Origin: a virus
Reading direction: 5' to 3' (one strand)
Length of the DNA stretch: 64,000 nucleotides
IMG/VR virus record: IMGVR_UViG_3300022698_000267
Coordinates: 101,575 to 165,574 of that record
The notes below the pieces were generated by a model that was given only the letters and a program-made list of their open reading frames with translations, was not told the origin of the DNA and did not search any database. Every line of letters starts with the position of its first letter. Position 1 is the first letter of the stretch. Below are positions 23,727 through 30,497 of this stretch, piece after piece. The position numbers were made by a program, and so were the translations under genes.

Positions 23727-24719
23727 ATGGGAAAGAGTAGGTTAAAACCCAAGGTTAAGAAAGAAATTGCAGTTGTTCCACATTCTCGTGTGGATCCTAA
23801 GAAGGGAGTTGAAGAAGTTGAAGGACATCAACGTAGTATGGATGTTAATGCTGCTGTTTCTGATGTACATAAATCGAAGGAAAATGCAGCAAATCCTGAT
23901 AGACAAAGACGAGAGTTTGTGGATGATATGAATCAGAAGTTTTCTGAGATGAATAGTAGGGAAGAAACACATGATGACTTTAGAAAAAAGACTGGACAAA
24001 GAGAACAAGCAAAGCGTCTTACCAGTGAAGAAATAGGAACTATTGATAAGTACACAGAGGAAGTTGGATTCAATGAAAAGTTGCGAAAGTCTATCAAGGA
24101 TGGACATACCAATGATCCAGACGTAAAGCTTCTGGATTCTGTGGTTTCTAAAGCAGAACCACTAGCAAATGATACGTTAGTAGTTAGAGGATCCAGAAGA
24201 GATTTTCATAAAACCATTGGTAGAGAGTTGAAAGTTGGTGAAGTCATCACAGACCATGGATTTATGTCTACCACTACACAACCGGATGTAGCTTCTAATT
24301 TCATGTGGAAGCAGAATAAAGATACCGGAAAGATCAAGATGGGAACCTTCTATCAAATAAGTTTGCCGAAAGGAACGAAAGCATTTCCTATAAATGCTAA
24401 GGAGCATGAATATCTTCTTTCCAGAAACATGAACTTTGAAGTACTAAATAATCAAGTAGTTGATATGAACAAAGATTCCCAGAAGTTACCAAGGATACTA
24501 AAACAGTATGGAGAGCAAGGATTTAATCCCCTCACTTGGGGAGTTGGGAGTGATGCCGATACTGGTGGTGGTTCTGCTGGCGGCTCGACCGGTTTGGAAT
24601 CAGAAAAGTTACGACTGATTCATTTACGAGCTTTGCCAAATGAAAACCAGAGAGGAAAAGTTAGTGACAAACCTTTACAACCTAAGAAGACTGTTATTCG
24701 GAGAAAGAAAAGGAAATAA
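23727..24719 (+). CDS. ADP-ribosyltransferase (R-S-E class)
   Basis: 330 residues. The C-terminal half has the exoenzyme-type ART fold: LVVRGSRR (R154), GFMSTTTQPD (S181-T-T) and KEHEYLLSR (E226-x-E228), the R-S-ExE triad of Arg-specific mono-ADP-ribosyltransferases. The enzyme would transfer ADP-ribose from NAD to a host protein, as T4 Alt and ModA/ModB do. The first 130 residues are basic then helical and unassigned. No cassette promoter precedes it; TAGAGGAC is its ribosome site. A Gly-rich linker and a basic tail end the protein. Confidence 0.85.
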   Translation: MGKSRLKPKVKKEIAVVPHSRVDPKKGVEEVEGHQRSMDVNAAVSDVHKSKENAANPDRQRREFVDDMNQKFSEMNSREETHDDFRKKTGQREQAKRLTSEEIGTIDKYTEEVGFNEKLRKSIKDGHTNDPDVKLLDSVVSKAEPLANDTLVVRGSRRDFHKTIGRELKVGEVITDHGFMSTTTQPDVASNFMWKQNKDTGKIKMGTFYQISLPKGTKAFPINAKEHEYLLSRNMNFEVLNNQVVDMNKDSQKLPRILKQYGEQGFNPLTWGVGSDADTGGGSAGGSTGLESEKLRLIHLRALPNENQRGKVSDKPLQPKKTVIRRKKRK

Positions 24720-24720
24720 A

Positions 24721-24915
24721 ATGGCACCTATTGAAAGCAAAGGAGATGAATCAAGGTTTACTTGGGATGACCCATCATTGTTATCTTTCACTGATTGTGG
24801 TACCTGCAGAAATAAGTTTCCTGAAGACTTTGGATGCAAAGTATATCCAGATATTATTCCAATCAATTTCCGCACACCAAATGTTGATAAATGTCCCGAT
24901 TACGTTAGAGAGTAA
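24721..24915 (+). CDS. Small Cys protein following the ADP-ribosyltransferase
   Basis: 64 residues from ATG 24721, one base after the ART stop. Four Cys (DCGTC, FGCKVY, DKCPDYV). The small Cys protein at 2409 has a similar end. Adjacent placement suggests co-expression with the ART; role unknown. Confidence 0.7.
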   Translation: MAPIESKGDESRFTWDDPSLLSFTDCGTCRNKFPEDFGCKVYPDIIPINFRTPNVDKCPDYVRE

Positions 24916-24941
24916 TTTCTTTTAAAATCTTCATAAAGTAC

Positions 24942-24970
24942 TTGACAAAACCTCTAATTTTTGTTATATT
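24942..24970 (+). promoter_or_regulatory. Promoter for 25009
   Basis: TTGACA, 17-bp spacer, TATATT; TTCATAAAGTAC upstream; no leader box. Confidence 0.82.
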
Positions 24971-25008
24971 ATGTTTAATATGTTAATGAAAGTTAAGGGG
25001 AGGGGAAA

Positions 25009-25500
25009 ATGCAAATTCGAATCAACATTGAAGACGATATGGCAAAAGTGGATGAAAAGGCTATCCTGGAGAAGTTAAATACTTCCTTTAAGCAATATCC
25101 AAATAATTACATTTCATCTTTATTTACTCAAGAGTTTGTTGATTGGTGTTCCTGGAGGATTAAGAATGATTTCCCTCTCGATGTGATGGAGTACATCAAT
25201 GCTTATGAGGAAGATAAAGATGCCCGAGCAGAACGTGATTTGGCCCAGGCTGAAGCAGATTCTAAAGAAGAACTTCTTGAAGTTCGGGATCAAATTATAC
25301 GAGATAGAGAGGAAGAGATTTTAAAGCTTCATGAACAAATTGAAATCATGCAATCCAAGATGGATACAATGGTTGATCGAATCGTTTTTGAGGCTATGAG
25401 CAGGGAAAGAGACAAACAAGACCAGGCTTATGCAAGGTTGGAACAAGAGAATAAAGACTTGAAAGCCCATCTTTATGATTTAATGACAAAAAAATCTTGA
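25009..25500 (+). CDS. Coiled-coil protein
   Basis: 163 residues, AGGGGAGGG ribosome site. N-terminal globular 60 residues, then a continuous charged coiled coil (about 70-160). Scaffold or adaptor-like; no family recognised. Confidence 0.75.
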   Translation: MQIRINIEDDMAKVDEKAILEKLNTSFKQYPNNYISSLFTQEFVDWCSWRIKNDFPLDVMEYINAYEEDKDARAERDLAQAEADSKEELLEVRDQIIRDREEEILKLHEQIEIMQSKMDTMVDRIVFEAMSRERDKQDQAYARLEQENKDLKAHLYDLMTKKS

Positions 25501-25515
25501 TAATATAAGTAAAAG

Positions 25516-25525
25516 ATACTAAAAC
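25516..25525 (+). promoter_or_regulatory. ATACTAAAAC motif
   Basis: Followed by ATATGTAAATT and an SD-preceded mini-ORF. Same motif heads the RNA regions at 42473 and 55937. Confidence 0.4.
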
Positions 25526-25554
25526 ATATGTAAATTAATGAAAGGAGAGACGTG

Positions 25555-25599
25555 ATGACAGCTTTTTATTTTCCGTAGATACGTGACCCGCCGTTTTAA
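25555..25599 (+). other. Mini-ORF with internal TAG before 25649
   Basis: AAAGGAGAG sits 5 nt before an ATG that encodes MTAFYFP, then TAG (25576-25578), then IRDPPF and TAA. Either a 7-residue leader peptide or, with amber readthrough, a 14-residue one. The following 50 nt hold no gene. Low certainty. Confidence 0.35.
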
Positions 25600-25648
25600 T
25601 CTCCGGTCCAAACCCTCTGGTACTACATCTAAAAAAGGAGATTAGAAA

Positions 25649-25993
25649 ATGGCAAAGTACGAAATGAAGGAAGATCTTAAAGCATTAGCGTCGAGGATAA
25701 GAAATGGGAAATCCGGAAGGAAACCCAAATTTAGGACTGAAACAAACACTCAGGATTACAACGATTTAGACCGTCTTCGGTATCAATTCAGACATATGCA
25801 CATCGCACATTGTCTTCTACGTGGCCGCAAGATGGAACAAATCGAGCGTCCCAGGGAAGACAACCAACCTAATGACGCTACAATTTACGAATACATTAAG
25901 CAGTATAGACCAAAAGATTGGAAGATTAATTTTAAGCATACTTTCGATGGTTTGGAAAGTTTTATTGTTGAAGAAAAGAAGGAGGCTGCCTAA
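25649..25993 (+). CDS. Hypothetical basic protein
   Basis: 114 residues, AAAGGAGATTAG ribosome site. Basic N-terminus (RIRNGKSGRKPKFR), helical middle with MHIAHCLLRGRKMEQIER. Its stop overlaps the peptidyl-tRNA hydrolase start (TAATG), so the two are coupled. Unassigned. Confidence 0.75.
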   Translation: MAKYEMKEDLKALASRIRNGKSGRKPKFRTETNTQDYNDLDRLRYQFRHMHIAHCLLRGRKMEQIERPREDNQPNDATIYEYIKQYRPKDWKINFKHTFDGLESFIVEEKKEAA

Positions 25994-26286
25994 TGGAAAA
26001 AATGTATGTTCTTATACGAAAGGACTTGTCTAAAAGTCAGCAGGCCGTCCAAGCTGGACATGCCGTGGCAGAGTACGTTCTACGGGATTAGGGACTTCGT
26101 TGGACTAACGGAACGCTTATCTACTTGGCAGTTAAGAACGAAGATGACCTTAGACATTGGGAAAAGAAGTTAATGGATTGTAATCAATTGTACGTAACAT
26201 TTCGGGAACCTGATATTGGTTATCAGAGGACAGCTATTGCAACTGTTGCTGGCGGCGAAATGTTTAAAAACGAGAGATTGCTTTAA
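25993..26286 (+). CDS. PTH2-type peptidyl-tRNA hydrolase with in-frame amber codon
   Basis: 97 codons if the TAG at 26089-26091 (codon 33) is read through; otherwise a 32-residue fragment. Before the TAG: YVLIRKDLSKSQQAVQAGHA and VAEYVLRD, the PTH2 catalytic helix region. After it: WTNGTLIYLAV, a helix, then FREPDIGYQRTAIATVAG, the conserved end of this family. The reading frame and family similarity continue on both sides, with no frameshift, so only the TAG interrupts it. PTH2 enzymes free tRNA from stalled peptidyl-tRNA. A CUA-anticodon tRNA starts 7 nt after the stop, so readthrough is plausible; a plain nonsense mutation is the alternative. Confidence 0.8.
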
Positions 26287-26293
26287 ATGGATT

Positions 26294-26366
26294 GCGTCTG
26301 TAGCTGAGAGGTTCAGCGGTGGACTCTAAATCCACGTCAACGTAGGTTCGAATCCTACCAGACGCA
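26294..26366 (+). tRNA. Amber suppressor tRNA (anticodon CUA)
   Basis: 73-nt cloverleaf: acceptor GCGTCTG/CAGACGC, D stem GCTG/CAGC, anticodon stem GTGGA/TCCAC with loop CTCTAAA (C34 U35 A36), T arm GTAGG-TTCGAAT-CCTAC, discriminator A. Anticodon CUA decodes UAG. The 3' end reads ACCC, so CCA is not exactly encoded, unlike most tRNAs here. The charged amino acid cannot be told by eye. Directly downstream of the amber-interrupted PTH2 gene. Confidence 0.88.
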
Positions 26367-26390
26367 CCCAAAAATAAATTCAAATAATAC

Positions 26391-26419
26391 TTGACAAAAC
26401 CCCTCAAATATACTATAAT
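26391..26419 (+). promoter_or_regulatory. Cassette promoter for 26451
   Basis: TTGACA, 17-bp spacer, TATAAT; TTCAAATAATAC upstream. Confidence 0.85.
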
Positions 26420-26450
26420 GTGTTTAATTAAAAATTGAGGGAGATACATT

Positions 26451-26795
26451 ATGGAACGTCGAAATGGTTATAATTTTAAGCGGGCAAAAGTAAGTCGAAA
26501 AAGAATCGCCAATGTGTTGAACAATTTCAGTTTCGTTAATTGGGATCCAGATTCGGTTATAATCAAAAGGCCAAGTTATGATCTTCCACAGTTCAGCATC
26601 AAAGGCGTTTATCGAAGGAATTTTAAACATGTTGATGTGATGTGGGTGAGTAAACATCCGGGTGGAACTGTACCAAGATTCTTCTTCGGTCATAAGATTC
26701 TTCCTAGGATTTCGCAAGGTATTACTGGTTTCAGACCAGCTTATTTTTCAAATGCTGAAAAGATTCACAAGCTTCTTTATGATATGACAATGTAA
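26451..26795 (+). CDS. Hypothetical basic protein
   Basis: 114 residues, GAGGGAGA ribosome site. Basic, aromatic-rich (NFKRAKVSRKRIANVLNNF). Ends 7 nt before tRNA-Thr, so the tRNA is probably cut out of this transcript. Unassigned. Confidence 0.74.
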   Translation: MERRNGYNFKRAKVSRKRIANVLNNFSFVNWDPDSVIIKRPSYDLPQFSIKGVYRRNFKHVDVMWVSKHPGGTVPRFFFGHKILPRISQGITGFRPAYFSNAEKIHKLLYDMTM

Positions 26796-26801
26796 TTCTT
26801 A

Positions 26802-26877
26802 GCCACCATAGCTCAGTTGGTAGAGCAGGTCACTTGTAATGACTTGGTCGCGGGTTCGACTCCTGCTGGTGGCTCCA
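26802..26877 (+). tRNA. tRNA-Thr(UGU)
   Basis: Acceptor GCCACCA/TGGTGGC, anticodon loop CTTGTAA, T arm with GTTCGACTC, encoded CCA. Confidence 0.95.
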
Positions 26878-26891
26878 AAGAGGATAAAAGA

Positions 26892-27503
26892 ATGTTCAAG
26901 AATTTTAAAGTATTGGGATCTACTACTGGAAGAGTAAGTTCGAAGAAACCAAATTTTTCATCTCCTCCAAGATCTATTAGTGATGCTGAAAAAGAAGTTC
27001 AAGGATTCAAGTTTTTTAAATTAGATCCTGAAAAGGAGCACACAATTCGGATGCTGCCTGATGTTCCGAAGGCAAAATTTAATAAGAAAGGATTATTTTT
27101 CGGAGAGGCTAAATGTCCCATATGTGAAGCATTAGAGGAAAGGAAGAAGAAAATGTCGAAAAATCGAAATTTCATGAAAGAGGCAATCGAAATTATATCC
27201 CTCAACCCAAATCTGTACAAAGAGATTCTGGAAGAGATTGTTCGTAAACGTCCTTCAGCCATTGTTCGGGCTTTCGAAAAGATTCAGAAGGATGAAAAAG
27301 GGTCAAATCCCAATCAGGTGGAACTAAAATGGTTGGAAGAAGTTAAGAAGTTGTTATCTGATGGTCGAAAGATCGAAGCCATTAAAACTTACCGCTATTA
27401 TGCACAAATTGGTCTTAAAGAGGCCAAAAAGGCTGTGGATGAACTTGAAATGAAATTGATACGTGGAAAAGGATTCCCTTATCGAAAGTACCCACATGTT
27501 TAA
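26892..27503 (+). CDS. Protein with gp32-like start and L7/L12-like C-terminal motif
   Basis: 203 residues from ATG 26892; a longer frame would run through tRNA-Thr and is rejected. EHTIRMLPDVPKAKF then KCPICEALEERKKK resembles the start and zinc knuckle of gp32-type SSBs. The end, LLSDGRKIEAIKTYRYYAQI then GLKEAKKAVDELE, matches the short ribosomal L7/L12 C-terminal-like helix pair. The combination is unusual and function is open. Between tRNA-Thr and tRNA-Asn. Confidence 0.72.
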   Translation: MFKNFKVLGSTTGRVSSKKPNFSSPPRSISDAEKEVQGFKFFKLDPEKEHTIRMLPDVPKAKFNKKGLFFGEAKCPICEALEERKKKMSKNRNFMKEAIEIISLNPNLYKEILEEIVRKRPSAIVRAFEKIQKDEKGSNPNQVELKWLEEVKKLLSDGRKIEAIKTYRYYAQIGLKEAKKAVDELEMKLIRGKGFPYRKYPHV

Positions 27504-27510
27504 TATTTGT

Positions 27511-27586
27511 TCCTCCGTAGTTCAGTTGGTAGAACGGCGGACTGTTAATCCGTATGTCGCAGGTTCGAGTCCTGCCGGGGGAGCCA
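27511..27586 (+). tRNA. tRNA-Asn(GUU)
   Basis: Acceptor TCCTCCG/CGGGGGA, anticodon loop CTGTTAA, T loop TTCGAGT, encoded GCCA. Confidence 0.95.
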
Positions 27587-27609
27587 TTAATTAGTAAGGA
27601 GAAAAGGTT

Positions 27610-28044
27610 GTGGCTACTATATCCTTAAATCAAGCCTGGGCAACGTTGGCAGAACCTATCGATAAGAATAAAGAGTATGAACGTGCACTTCGGGTAGTAC
27701 GGGATAGTTACTTTGAAATTGAACAAGAACTGTTTCGTCTTAAGAAAGATGGAAAGAACGAAGTGACAAGTAGAAAGAAATCAATCCGGGATGATATTCG
27801 AGCTAATAGAAGACAAAATCATCCTCATGAAGCTAAATTCTACAGCGAGTGGATGCGGGAACATGCAAGTAGAATAGGTAAATCATATACCACTCTCGAA
27901 TACTTACTGGCGGAGAATCCGAATTATCCTGCAGGTGAATGTACCGAACGGGATGAATATGTTGCAGAAGTTTTAATTCAATGGCTTGGTTCTCCGGTTG
28001 GATTAAGTTTCTTACGTAATTGTGGATTTGAAGAGGAAGAATAA
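27610..28044 (+). CDS. Hypothetical helical protein
   Basis: 144 residues. Starts at GTG after AAGGAGAAAAGG. Helical and charged, with a central KKSIRDDIRANRRQNHPHEA and a late aromatic/Cys region. Its TAA lies at the 5' end of tRNA-Gln. Unassigned. Confidence 0.72.
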   Translation: MATISLNQAWATLAEPIDKNKEYERALRVVRDSYFEIEQELFRLKKDGKNEVTSRKKSIRDDIRANRRQNHPHEAKFYSEWMREHASRIGKSYTTLEYLLAENPNYPAGECTERDEYVAEVLIQWLGSPVGLSFLRNCGFEEEE

Positions 28045-28119
28045 AGGGGTGTTGCCAAGTGGTAAGGCAGCGGGCCTTGGACCCGCTATTCGGAGGTTCG
28101 AATCCTTCCACCCCTGCCA
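28045..28119 (+). tRNA. tRNA-Gln(UUG)
   Basis: Acceptor AGGGGTG/CACCCCT, anticodon loop CCTTGGA, T loop TTCGAAT, encoded GCCA. Its first base is the last A of the preceding gene's TAA. Confidence 0.93.
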
Positions 28120-28129
28120 AATTAAATTA

Positions 28130-28263
28130 TGATGGGTGCCCTAATGGAGGGTTGATGTTCGGAGAGTTTGAGGCCGGTAACCTTTGAGCTTTTCAAACAT
28201 CGGGAACAATTACCGGTTGTGAAATGATAATTTGTAGGTTCGAATCCTACCATCCATCAGCCA
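28130..28263 (+). ncRNA. Atypical tRNA-like RNA with large insertion
   Basis: 134 nt. The 3' end has a perfect T arm (GTAGG-TTCGAAT-CCTAC, 28234-28250) then CATCCATCA-GCCA; CATCCATCA pairs with TGATGGGTG at 28130-28138 as a 9-bp acceptor-like helix. A short D-like hairpin CCCT-AATGG-AGGG follows. Where an anticodon arm should be there are instead stems CCGGTAA/TTACCGG and TTTGA/TCAAA, with no valid anticodon stem. It may be a tRNA with an intron or a tRNA mimic. Confidence 0.6.
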
Positions 28264-28291
28264 CAATTTAAAGGGAGTACTTGAGTAGGAA

Positions 28292-28645
28292 ATGTTAAGT
28301 CCTCAGATAAAAGAATATATGCGATTGATTGGTTTACAATCTTTTCCATTCAATTCTGAGCAGTTGAATAAAGCATGGAGGTTTGCTGCTAGTCAATGTC
28401 ATCCAGATAAACCTGGTGGAAGTTTGCAGAAGATGCAACGTGTGAATGAAGCTCGTGCTGCATTGAAACCTCTCGTCACCATTGTAGTAGAAAAGCCAGT
28501 AGAAAAGGTTACTAAACAAAGAACAAACGAGCCAGGGACGAATAATTTTTTGCGACAAATGAGGAAACAAACCATTAAAGGTTTGAAGAAGAAAAAGGCG
28601 CAAGGAGCAGATACCGACGATTTATTGAAGTTTTGGCAAGAGTAA
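28292..28645 (+). CDS. J-domain (DnaJ-like) protein
   Basis: 117 residues. QLNKAWRFAASQCHPDKPGG then LQKMQRVNEARAALK (about 24-63) is the core of a J domain with the HPD tripeptide, which stimulates Hsp70 ATPase. The first helix is short, and the C-terminus is basic (KKKKAQGADTDD) rather than carrying zinc or substrate domains. Probably recruits host DnaK to a phage process. Its TAA is 2 nt before tRNA-Leu(UAG). Confidence 0.8.
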   Translation: MLSPQIKEYMRLIGLQSFPFNSEQLNKAWRFAASQCHPDKPGGSLQKMQRVNEARAALKPLVTIVVEKPVEKVTKQRTNEPGTNNFLRQMRKQTIKGLKKKKAQGADTDDLLKFWQE

Positions 28646-28648
28646 TAC

Positions 28649-28735
28649 GGCACCGTGGCGAAGCTGGGAGACGCGCCAGATTTAGGATCTGGTGACCGAA
28701 AGGTCGTGGGAGTTCGATCCTCCCCGGTGCTACCA
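28649..28735 (+). tRNA. tRNA-Leu(UAG)
   Basis: Class II tRNA with long variable arm (TGACCGAAAGGTC). Acceptor GGCACCG/CGGTGCT, anticodon loop TTTAGGA, encoded ACCA. Confidence 0.93.
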
Positions 28736-28753
28736 TTTAAGAGGATTAGGCTA

Positions 28754-28906
28754 ATGTATTACTGCAAAACATGTGAATTGAGTATTTCAGAAGAGAATGT
28801 TCTTACAGATCGTGATGGTGATCCATATTCCAAAGATACTAAATTTTGGAGCATATGTCCTTATTGTTTAGAACCAGTAGAGGAGTTGGACAGTGATAGT
28901 ATATAA
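28754..28906 (+). CDS. Small zinc-ribbon protein
   Basis: 50 residues from ATG 28754; the longer frame lies over tRNA-Leu. CKTC at 4-7 and CPYC at about 36-39 form a zinc ribbon. Overlaps the next gene by 14 nt. Unassigned. Confidence 0.7.
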   Translation: MYYCKTCELSISEENVLTDRDGDPYSKDTKFWSICPYCLEPVEELDSDSI

Positions 28907-29030
28907 AGATTGGGTGGAACTTAAAGATGGCAAACGTTATGTTTGCGAAGGGTACTTTTTATTTGGAAAGGTTCCATTATTTATTTCCAAATATGATCCA
29001 GATGTTCCTGGAAATTCAGACAAGAAATAA
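28893..29030 (+). CDS. Small hypothetical protein
   Basis: 45 residues, GTG start with AGAGGAG 7 nt upstream. DWVELKDGKRYVCEGYFLFG is beta-rich. Ends 5 nt before tRNA-Leu(CAA). Unassigned. Confidence 0.58.
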   Translation: MIVYKDWVELKDGKRYVCEGYFLFGKVPLFISKYDPDVPGNSDKK

Positions 29031-29035
29031 TCATT

Positions 29036-29123
29036 GCCAAAGTGGTGGAATTTGGTATACACGGTGGATTCAAAATCCACTGACCTTCGGGTCATGGGAG
29101 TTCGATCCTCCCCTTTGGCACCA
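29036..29123 (+). tRNA. tRNA-Leu(CAA)
   Basis: Class II with long variable arm. Acceptor GCCAAAG/CTTTGGC, anticodon loop TTCAAAA, encoded ACCA. Confidence 0.94.
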
Positions 29124-29140
29124 TTTAACTAGGAGAACAA

Positions 29141-29299
29141 ATGGAAGATTCTAAAGCTCAACAATGTGTCGTTGACATTCGAAAATGGGCTATGGGAATG
29201 GTTAATTGTTCTCATGCACTCTGTTCAATAGCAGAAGCAGGTTATGAAGAACGTTATGGAAATGAAGTATTGAAAATCATTGAAAAATATGAGAAGTAA
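29141..29299 (+). CDS. Small hypothetical protein
   Basis: 52 residues; the TAACTAGGAGAACAAA motif abuts the ATG and its GGAG can act as the ribosome site. Helical with two Cys (VNCSHALCSIAEAG). Unassigned. Confidence 0.66.
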   Translation: MEDSKAQQCVVDIRKWAMGMVNCSHALCSIAEAGYEERYGNEVLKIIEKYEK

Positions 29300-29304
29300 A
29301 TAAA

Positions 29305-29481
29305 ATGAAACAAACTAAAACAGTTACAGGAAAGATTACTTCTAAAGCTCCTCCGTTCCAAGAGATTGAAAGGGGATCTAAAGACAGAAAAAGTCTCGGC
29401 CCCTATGTACATCTTACGCTGGAAATGGATTATGAGAAGTTGGAGGCTAGAATCGCAAAGTATTTCAATATGGATGCTTAA
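29305..29481 (+). CDS. Small hypothetical protein
   Basis: 58 residues, 5 nt after the previous stop with no strong SD. Basic N-terminus (TVTGKITSKAPP) and helical acidic end (LEMDYEKLEARIAKYF). A TAACTATGAGAACAAA motif spans its stop and leads into tRNA-Leu(UAA). Unassigned. Confidence 0.62.
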   Translation: MKQTKTVTGKITSKAPPFQEIERGSKDRKSLGPYVHLTLEMDYEKLEARIAKYFNMDA

Positions 29482-29495
29482 CTATGAGAACAAAT

Positions 29496-29790
29496 GCCTG
29501 GGTGGCGGAACTTTGGTAGACGCAAGGGACTTGATTTAAATTGAGCCTTTATAGGGAAACTTATAAAGTGGACACTGCTAAAACGGGGAAACCTTAACAG
29601 ATATGCTGATGGCAATCCCGTGCTAACCGAAAGGTGAGTGTAGAGACTTTATACAGTGCATCTAAGTCTAAGGATAAGATGAAGAGAAAGTCCAGACCAC
29701 AAACTATTTTTATAGGCGATGAAAATCGTAGTGGTATGAAAATCCCTCGATCGCAAGGTCGTGCGGGTTCGATTCCCGCCCTAGGCACCA
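29496..29790 (+). tRNA. tRNA-Leu(UAA) split by a group I intron
   Basis: Exon 1 29496-29532 and exon 2 29739-29790. Joined exons give acceptor GCCTGGG/CCTAGGC, anticodon stem AGGGA/TCCCT with loop CTTAAAA (UAA), long variable arm and encoded ACCA. The interruption lies inside the anticodon between U35-equivalent TT and AA, the classic position of the cyanobacterial tRNA-Leu intron. Confidence 0.9.
29533..29738 (+). ncRNA. Group I intron in tRNA-Leu
   Basis: 206 nt. Has a tRNA-Leu-intron-like start (AAATTGAGCC), P-like GGGGAAACC, Q-like AATCCCGTGCTAACCG, R-like GTGTAGAGACT, S-like GAGAAAGTCCAGACC, and ends in G before exon 2. No homing endonuclease frame inside. Presumably self-splicing. Confidence 0.85.
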
Positions 29791-29798
29791 AAATATGC

Positions 29799-29874
29799 GG
29801 GTTGGTAGCTCAGTTGGTAGAGCAGGGGACTGAAAATCCCCGTGTCAAAGGTTCGATTCCTTTCCGGCCCACCA
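29799..29874 (+). tRNA. tRNA-Phe(GAA)
   Basis: Acceptor GGGTTGG/CCGGCCC, anticodon loop CTGAAAA, encoded ACCA. Confidence 0.95.
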
Positions 29875-29879
29875 TAAGC

Positions 29880-29955
29880 GCCACCGTAGCTCAGTTGGTA
29901 GAGCAATCGGCCGATAACCGATAGGTCGGGTGTTCAATTCACCCCGGTGGCACCA
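29880..29955 (+). tRNA. tRNA-Ile(GAU)
   Basis: Acceptor GCCACCG/CGGTGGC, anticodon loop CCGATAA, T loop TTCAATT, encoded ACCA. Confidence 0.95.
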
Positions 29956-29958
29956 TAT

Positions 29959-30133
29959 AATTAAATATTGACTGCACCCGTGGACCATAGTGGGTATTGT
30001 GGGCTCGCGACCTATCAAGATACCACAAAGTCGCCCGACTTGGGGAGATGCGGAACTGGAACTTTTGGATTCACACCGGTCAATGAGCCATTAGGAAAGG
30101 ATAAGTGCCGTCGGGTGCAGTGAATATTTAATT
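29959..30133 (+). ncRNA. Structured RNA filling the gap between tRNA-Ile and tRNA-Arg
   Basis: About 175 nt closed by a 22-position terminal helix with one mismatch: the 5' arm 29959-29980 ends ACTGCACCCG and the 3' arm 30112-30133 starts CGGGTGCAGT. Inside are stems TTGTGG/CCACAA and AAGTC-GCCC-GACTT. It has no T arm, so it is not a tRNA, and no reading frame. It starts 3 nt after tRNA-Ile and ends 1 nt before tRNA-Arg. No known family recognised. Confidence 0.7.
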
Positions 30134-30134
30134 T

Positions 30135-30211
30135 GCGCTCATAGCTCAGCTGGACAGAGCAGGAGCCTTCTAAGCTTCAGGTCGTAGGTTCGAATCCTAC
30201 TGGGCGTACCA
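30135..30211 (+). tRNA. tRNA-Arg(UCU)
   Basis: Acceptor GCGCTCA/TGGGCGT, anticodon loop CTTCTAA, encoded ACCA. Reads AGA, a frequent codon in this window. Confidence 0.95.
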
Positions 30212-30228
30212 TAAATTTCATAAAGTAC

Positions 30229-30257
30229 TTGACTTTTTGTTCCATATCCTATATAAT
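30229..30257 (+). promoter_or_regulatory. Promoter for 30283
   Basis: TTGACT, 17-bp spacer, TATAAT; TTCATAAAGTAC upstream. Confidence 0.83.
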
Positions 30258-30282
30258 AAATTAAAAAATTAAGGAGGGAGCA

Positions 30283-30483
30283 ATGAGTGAGTACACTGTT
30301 CAAAGTGCAGATCCAAAGGAATTGATTGCTGTGATTTCAAATCATGAATGGAAATGGGCAGATGTTAAAGCTACGAGAAAAGAAAATCTAGTGACTGTTC
30401 AGGAATTAGCAGGTAATTGTCTCGATGAACTTGATGCAATTTTGGATTCTGTTCCCGGCAGTTACTACATACTATCTCATTAG
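30283..30483 (+). CDS. Small acidic protein
   Basis: 66 residues, AAGGAGGGAG ribosome site. Alpha/beta with SNHEWKWADVKATRKEN and an acidic helical end. TAG stop 15 nt before tRNA-Lys. Unassigned. Confidence 0.7.
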   Translation: MSEYTVQSADPKELIAVISNHEWKWADVKATRKENLVTVQELAGNCLDELDAILDSVPGSYYILSH

Positions 30484-30497
30484 ATATTGTATCATGC

